64,000 nucleotides of DNA from contig CAYORT010000001.1 of the NCBI GenBank assembly GCA_964406465.1, positions 1 through 64,000 of the forward strand, given 5' to 3'. Below the pieces are notes generated by a model. The model did no database searches, was not told the origin of the DNA, and saw nothing but the letters and a program-made list of their open reading frames with translations. This document shows positions 61,234 through 64,000 of the stretch, in pieces; within the stretch, counting starts at the first letter, position 1; each line of letters opens with the position of its first letter. Source of the stretch: JAHEZL01 sp964406465. GTDB lineage: Bacteria; Bacteroidota; Bacteroidia; Flavobacteriales_C; GCA-002722245. The translations under genes were made by a program, and so were the position numbers.

Positions 61234-64000
61234 CTATTGAATAACTTGTACAAATCCGGTTAACTCACCCGAATCATTTGCGCTATTGGTATATTTTACC
61301 ACATAGTAGTAAACGCCATCAGAGACAGTATTGCCATTAAACTTACCATCCCATACCGGATACTTATCGTTGGTAATGTAAAGTCTTAAACCCCATTTGT
61401 CGTAAATCTCCAGCTGCATACTTTTCATTTTTTCATCGGCGTAAGGAAAGCAGGAGGCGAAAACATCGTTGAAACTGTCGGCATTGGGTGTAATAACATT
61501 TGGAAAGCAAGGTTCAATAGATTTACAGCTGTCTTTCAGTATTATGGTATCAAGCGCCGAACAGTTGTAAGCATTCGATACATTCACCCAGTAAATTCCG
61601 GGGCTGCTCGCTAGCAGAGCTGATCCAGTGCTATTGTCGCTCCAAACAATATTGGCATAGGTGCCATTTAAAGTGATGAGATAGTTTTCGTTTTCGGTAA
61701 AACAGGTGGCGGTATCGTCATGAAGTTGTACTGTAGGAATAGGATTAAAACTGACTTCCACTGTATCTTCTGTTTTGCAATTGTTGATGTCGTTTGCTTC
61801 AAGATAGTAGGTACCCGCAACGGCAGTTAAAATTGAAGATGAAGCGGAACTAAAACCATTCGGACCAGTCCAAGAATGATTGTTGTGGTTTGGCGCACTT
61901 AACGCAGCACTGTTGCCTAAACACACGGCAACATCTGCGAGATTTGCTTGCACAGCATTGTTTATCGATACAATGGCTTTATCGCTAGCACTGCAATTGT
62001 TGGCCGCAATAACTGCAATAGTATAAGTTCCCGCATTGCTCACAGAGATGGATTGACTATTACTGGTAAATCCATTCGGACCGGTCCAAGAATATGAGCT
62101 ATAACCAGCACCTGCGTTTAAGTTGATGTTTGCGCCAGAACATACAGTTGCGTCGGCAACATTCACTGATGCTGATTTAAAAGCTAGTGTAGCCGAAGCA
62201 GAGGTGCTACAGCCATTGCTAGTAACATTTACAGTATATATTCCAGCGGTTTTAGCCTTGGTAGTTTGCGCTGTCCCCGTTCCTTGGTTGCTCCATACAA
62301 ATGAAGAACCAGTATTTCCTGCATCGAAAGTAGTAGAATCACCTGTACAAATCGTTTGGTTGGCCATATTAACAATAGGTTTTGCTTTCAAGGAGAGATG
62401 TGCGGTATCACTGGCCGAACAGCCATTTGCAGTCACTGTTACGGTATATCTTCCTTCCACTTTAGCTTTGGTGGTTTGAGAACTGCCAGTACCTAAATCA
62501 CTCCATAGATAAGTTGCACCAACGATTCCTGCGTCGAAAGTGGTTGAATCACCAGCGCAAATGGATTTGTTGGCTACATCTACAGTGGGTGGGGGAGTAA
62601 TCGTAAGAGTTGCCGATCCAGAAGCCGAGCATCCATTTGAAGTGACAGAAACGCTGTATGTACCCGCAGTTGATGCTGTAGTGGTTTGTAAGTTGCCAGT
62701 ACCTTGATTGCTCCAAACATAAGTTGCCCCAACATTTCCTGCATCAAAAGTGGTAGAACCCCCTGTACAAATGCTTTTATTCGCCATTGATACTACCGGT
62801 AGTGCTTTAACAATGATGGTTCTTTGCGCATAGGTTGGGCAGCCTGGTACTGGCGAAGTTAAGGTGTATCTAACTGTATAAGAACCTGCTGGTGTTGAAG
62901 AAGTAGTGGTAAAAGTGCTACCCACCATGGTCGGCCAGTTTGCCCCTGAGCCTTGCACACTCCAAGTGCCAGCTTTTGTAGTTCCTTTTACAAATGCCGA
63001 TAAGTCGCTAGTTGCCGCAGCACAAATGGCAACATTTAAGTTGTTTAAGTTGGTATCTAGAGCATCGCATACAGGCGCCGAACAAGCGAACATTTGAGGT
63101 AAGCCAGGCTGAACATAATTTCCTACGTTGTATCCATTTTGCGTGAAGCCAATACCTGCAGGTGTGGCCGTAGTGGAGTTCGGATTCGTAATCGTGGAAA
63201 GATGTCGTTGAAAGTCTTCTTCTCTTTTGGCAATATATAGAACGCCATCTGGTCCGGTTACAATTTCTCCAAATGCAATTGAACCGCTTACATTTAATTT
63301 TGTGGTTGTATTTGTATTTAAATTGTAGTGTAAAATTTTCTCATAATCGAAACTTGTTACATATAATATATTTCCATCTGGAGACCATTCGGTTCCGTAT
63401 CCATCAAATCTACCATCGGCAGGAATATACAATTGAGTTTGCGGGCCGCTAACAACTCCAGTATATCTATTGAAATTTAAAACGTGTGTACCGCAAGGCC
63501 ATGAGCCCGTCATAGCTATTTTATTTCCTAAAGAATTAATTGCTAAACTTCCTCTTGCCCCTTGGTAACCTGGTGCCGCATTTAGATTGTCGGCTATTCC
63601 GTTATCGAATTGATTCACCTTGGAAACAGTTGAAGTAATTACACTTCCAACACCATTAGCCGTTACCAAAACACTGTAAAAATTATTGTCATTTATGCCA
63701 TGTGTAACCACCCAAACAGAGTCGCAGTTTCCAACAAAGGTTTGCATCTCAGCGGTGTTCAATTGCAATAAATTATCTTTCGATACTAGGTCACCCTGTC
63801 CGCCGTTAAGCGCCATGTCGATCACATGATATCTCCAACCTTGGGTGTGAAATCCATCACATGACTGTGTTGTAAAAAGCAAGTATTTAGTTGCTGAGCC
63901 AGGCCATTTGAATGATAATGCTCCTTGCACGGCACTGGCGATTGCCGGATTGTTGTTTTTATCTTCAATTGTGCCTTGAAGCGGTGCATTGCCCAATGCT
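61234..64000 (-). CDS. T9SS type B protein with beta-propeller and Ig-like repeats (5' end missing)
   Basis: At least 921 residues; the frame is open to the window edge, so the start is beyond it. Residues about 1-310 of the visible part show propeller-like blades (W-S-P-D-G-N-I-L-Y-V-T-S; T-G-P-D-G-V-L-Y-I-A-K-R). About seven Ig-like repeats follow, the early ones with S-I-C-T-G-G-S-T-T-F-D-A-G and N-Q-G-T-G. The type B sorting domain (F-P-N-V-I-T-P-N-A-D-S-F-N-D-V-F; I-Y-D-K-W-G; W-D-G-K-F-N-G-N) ends the protein. Its function is probably at the cell surface; no catalytic residues are recognised. It lies upstream of, and in the same direction as, the giant gene at 55892, but a terminator separates them. 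Confidence 0.87.
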   Translation of the reverse strand, partial: ALGNAPLQGTIEDKNNNPAIASAVQGALSFKWPGSATKYLLFTTQSCDGFHTQGWRYHVIDMALNGGQGDLVSKDNLLQLNTAEMQTFVGNCDSVWVVTHGINDNNFYSVLVTANGVGSVITSTVSKVNQFDNGIADNLNAAPGYQGARGSLAINSLGNKIAMTGSWPCGTHVLNFNRYTGVVSGPQTQLYIPADGRFDGYGTEWSPDGNILYVTSFDYEKILHYNLNTNTTTKLNVSGSIAFGEIVTGPDGVLYIAKREEDFQRHLSTITNPNSTTATPAGIGFTQNGYNVGNYVQPGLPQMFACSAPVCDALDTNLNNLNVAICAAATSDLSAFVKGTTKAGTWSVQGSGANWPTMVGSTFTTTSSTPAGSYTVRYTLTSPVPGCPTYAQRTIIVKALPVVSMANKSICTGGSTTFDAGNVGATYVWSNQGTGNLQTTTASTAGTYSVSVTSNGCSASGSATLTITPPPTVDVANKSICAGDSTTFDAGIVGATYLWSDLGTGSSQTTKAKVEGRYTVTVTANGCSASDTAHLSLKAKPIVNMANQTICTGDSTTFDAGNTGSSFVWSNQGTGTAQTTKAKTAGIYTVNVTSNGCSTSASATLAFKSASVNVADATVCSGANINLNAGAGYSSYSWTGPNGFTSNSQSISVSNAGTYTIAVIAANNCSASDKAIVSINNAVQANLADVAVCLGNSAALSAPNHNNHSWTGPNGFSSASSSILTAVAGTYYLEANDINNCKTEDTVEVSFNPIPTVQLHDDTATCFTENENYLITLNGTYANIVWSDNSTGSALLASSPGIYWVNVSNAYNCSALDTIILKDSCKSIEPCFPNVITPNADSFNDVFASCFPYADEKMKSMQLEIYDKWGLRLYITNDKYPVWDGKFNGNTVSDGVYYYVVKYTNSANDSGELTGFVQVIQ

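Noticed and set aside
1..64000. tRNA, rRNA, tmRNA or other structured RNA genes, prophage and integrase genes
   Set aside because: Reading the gaps between genes showed no cloverleaf, rRNA-like sequence, integrase or phage gene.

Overview
The window is AT-rich DNA from a free-living member of the Bacteroidota. The evidence is the set of type IX secretion system (T9SS) proteins: four giant proteins ending in the gliding-type (type B) sorting domain, three secreted proteins with type A sorting domains, a PorP/SprF-family outer-membrane protein and SprB repeats. Genes typical of the phylum agree with this (AsmA-like protein, HemW, DUF433/DUF5615 pair, ECF-sigma remnant), as does a promoter of the TTG...TAnnTTTG kind. 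I cannot place it below phylum. I saw no rRNA, tRNA, CRISPR array, phage or intact insertion sequence.

Layout. 1-7190 is the 3' part of a giant adhesin made of about 30 Ig-like repeats, the first half a nearly identical 216-bp tandem array. 7232-10923 holds an M20 deacylase, a DUF1801 protein, an ALDH7-type aldehyde dehydrogenase and a lipoprotein; the lipoprotein runs by overlap into a histidine kinase and response regulator (to 12874). Facing it on the minus strand, 12875-23619 is a SET-domain protein, a roughly 3,050-residue protein with 34 SprB repeats and a PorP/SprF protein, likely one unit. 23698-30755 (minus) contains a lipoprotein and a tightly packed series: pseudouridine synthase, AsmA-like protein, sensor kinase, HemW, Lrp/AsnC regulator. 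30756-31148 has no intact gene but keeps the beginning of a destroyed ECF sigma-factor gene. 31149-46090 has a front-end-type fatty acid desaturase, a secreted beta-helix protein, a spermidine-synthase-like protein, a YifB/ComM ATPase, a nitronate monooxygenase-like enzyme, DsbD, TilS, PabB and a GH18 chitinase. 46179-47766 is a DUF433/DUF5615 toxin-antitoxin-like pair overlapping ferrochelatase. 47767-48302 is a cluster of palindromes. 48303-53800 has a DMP19 protein, dihydrolipoyl dehydrogenase, arabinose-5-phosphate isomerase and RecQ. 53958-64000 has a mini sorting-domain-like secreted protein, a second GH18 chitinase and two giant type B T9SS proteins, the last cut by the window end.

How they work together. 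Much of the window serves the cell surface: repetitive adhesins or hydrolases exported by T9SS, with a PorP/SprF partner beside one of them. Two GH18 chitinases lie either side of housekeeping genes, and next to the second is a giant protein whose N-terminal part looks like a lysozyme-fold hydrolase, which suggests chitin or peptidoglycan breakdown outside the cell. The remainder is core metabolism (haem, folate, lipoyl complexes, LPS sugar, tRNA and rRNA modification, DNA repair).

I did not find a clear undescribed multi-gene system. The best leads are the T9SS protein with the lysozyme-like domain, the SET-SprB-PorP unit, the ferrochelatase gene coupled to a toxin-antitoxin-like pair, and the decapitated sigma-factor gene with its promoter still visible.
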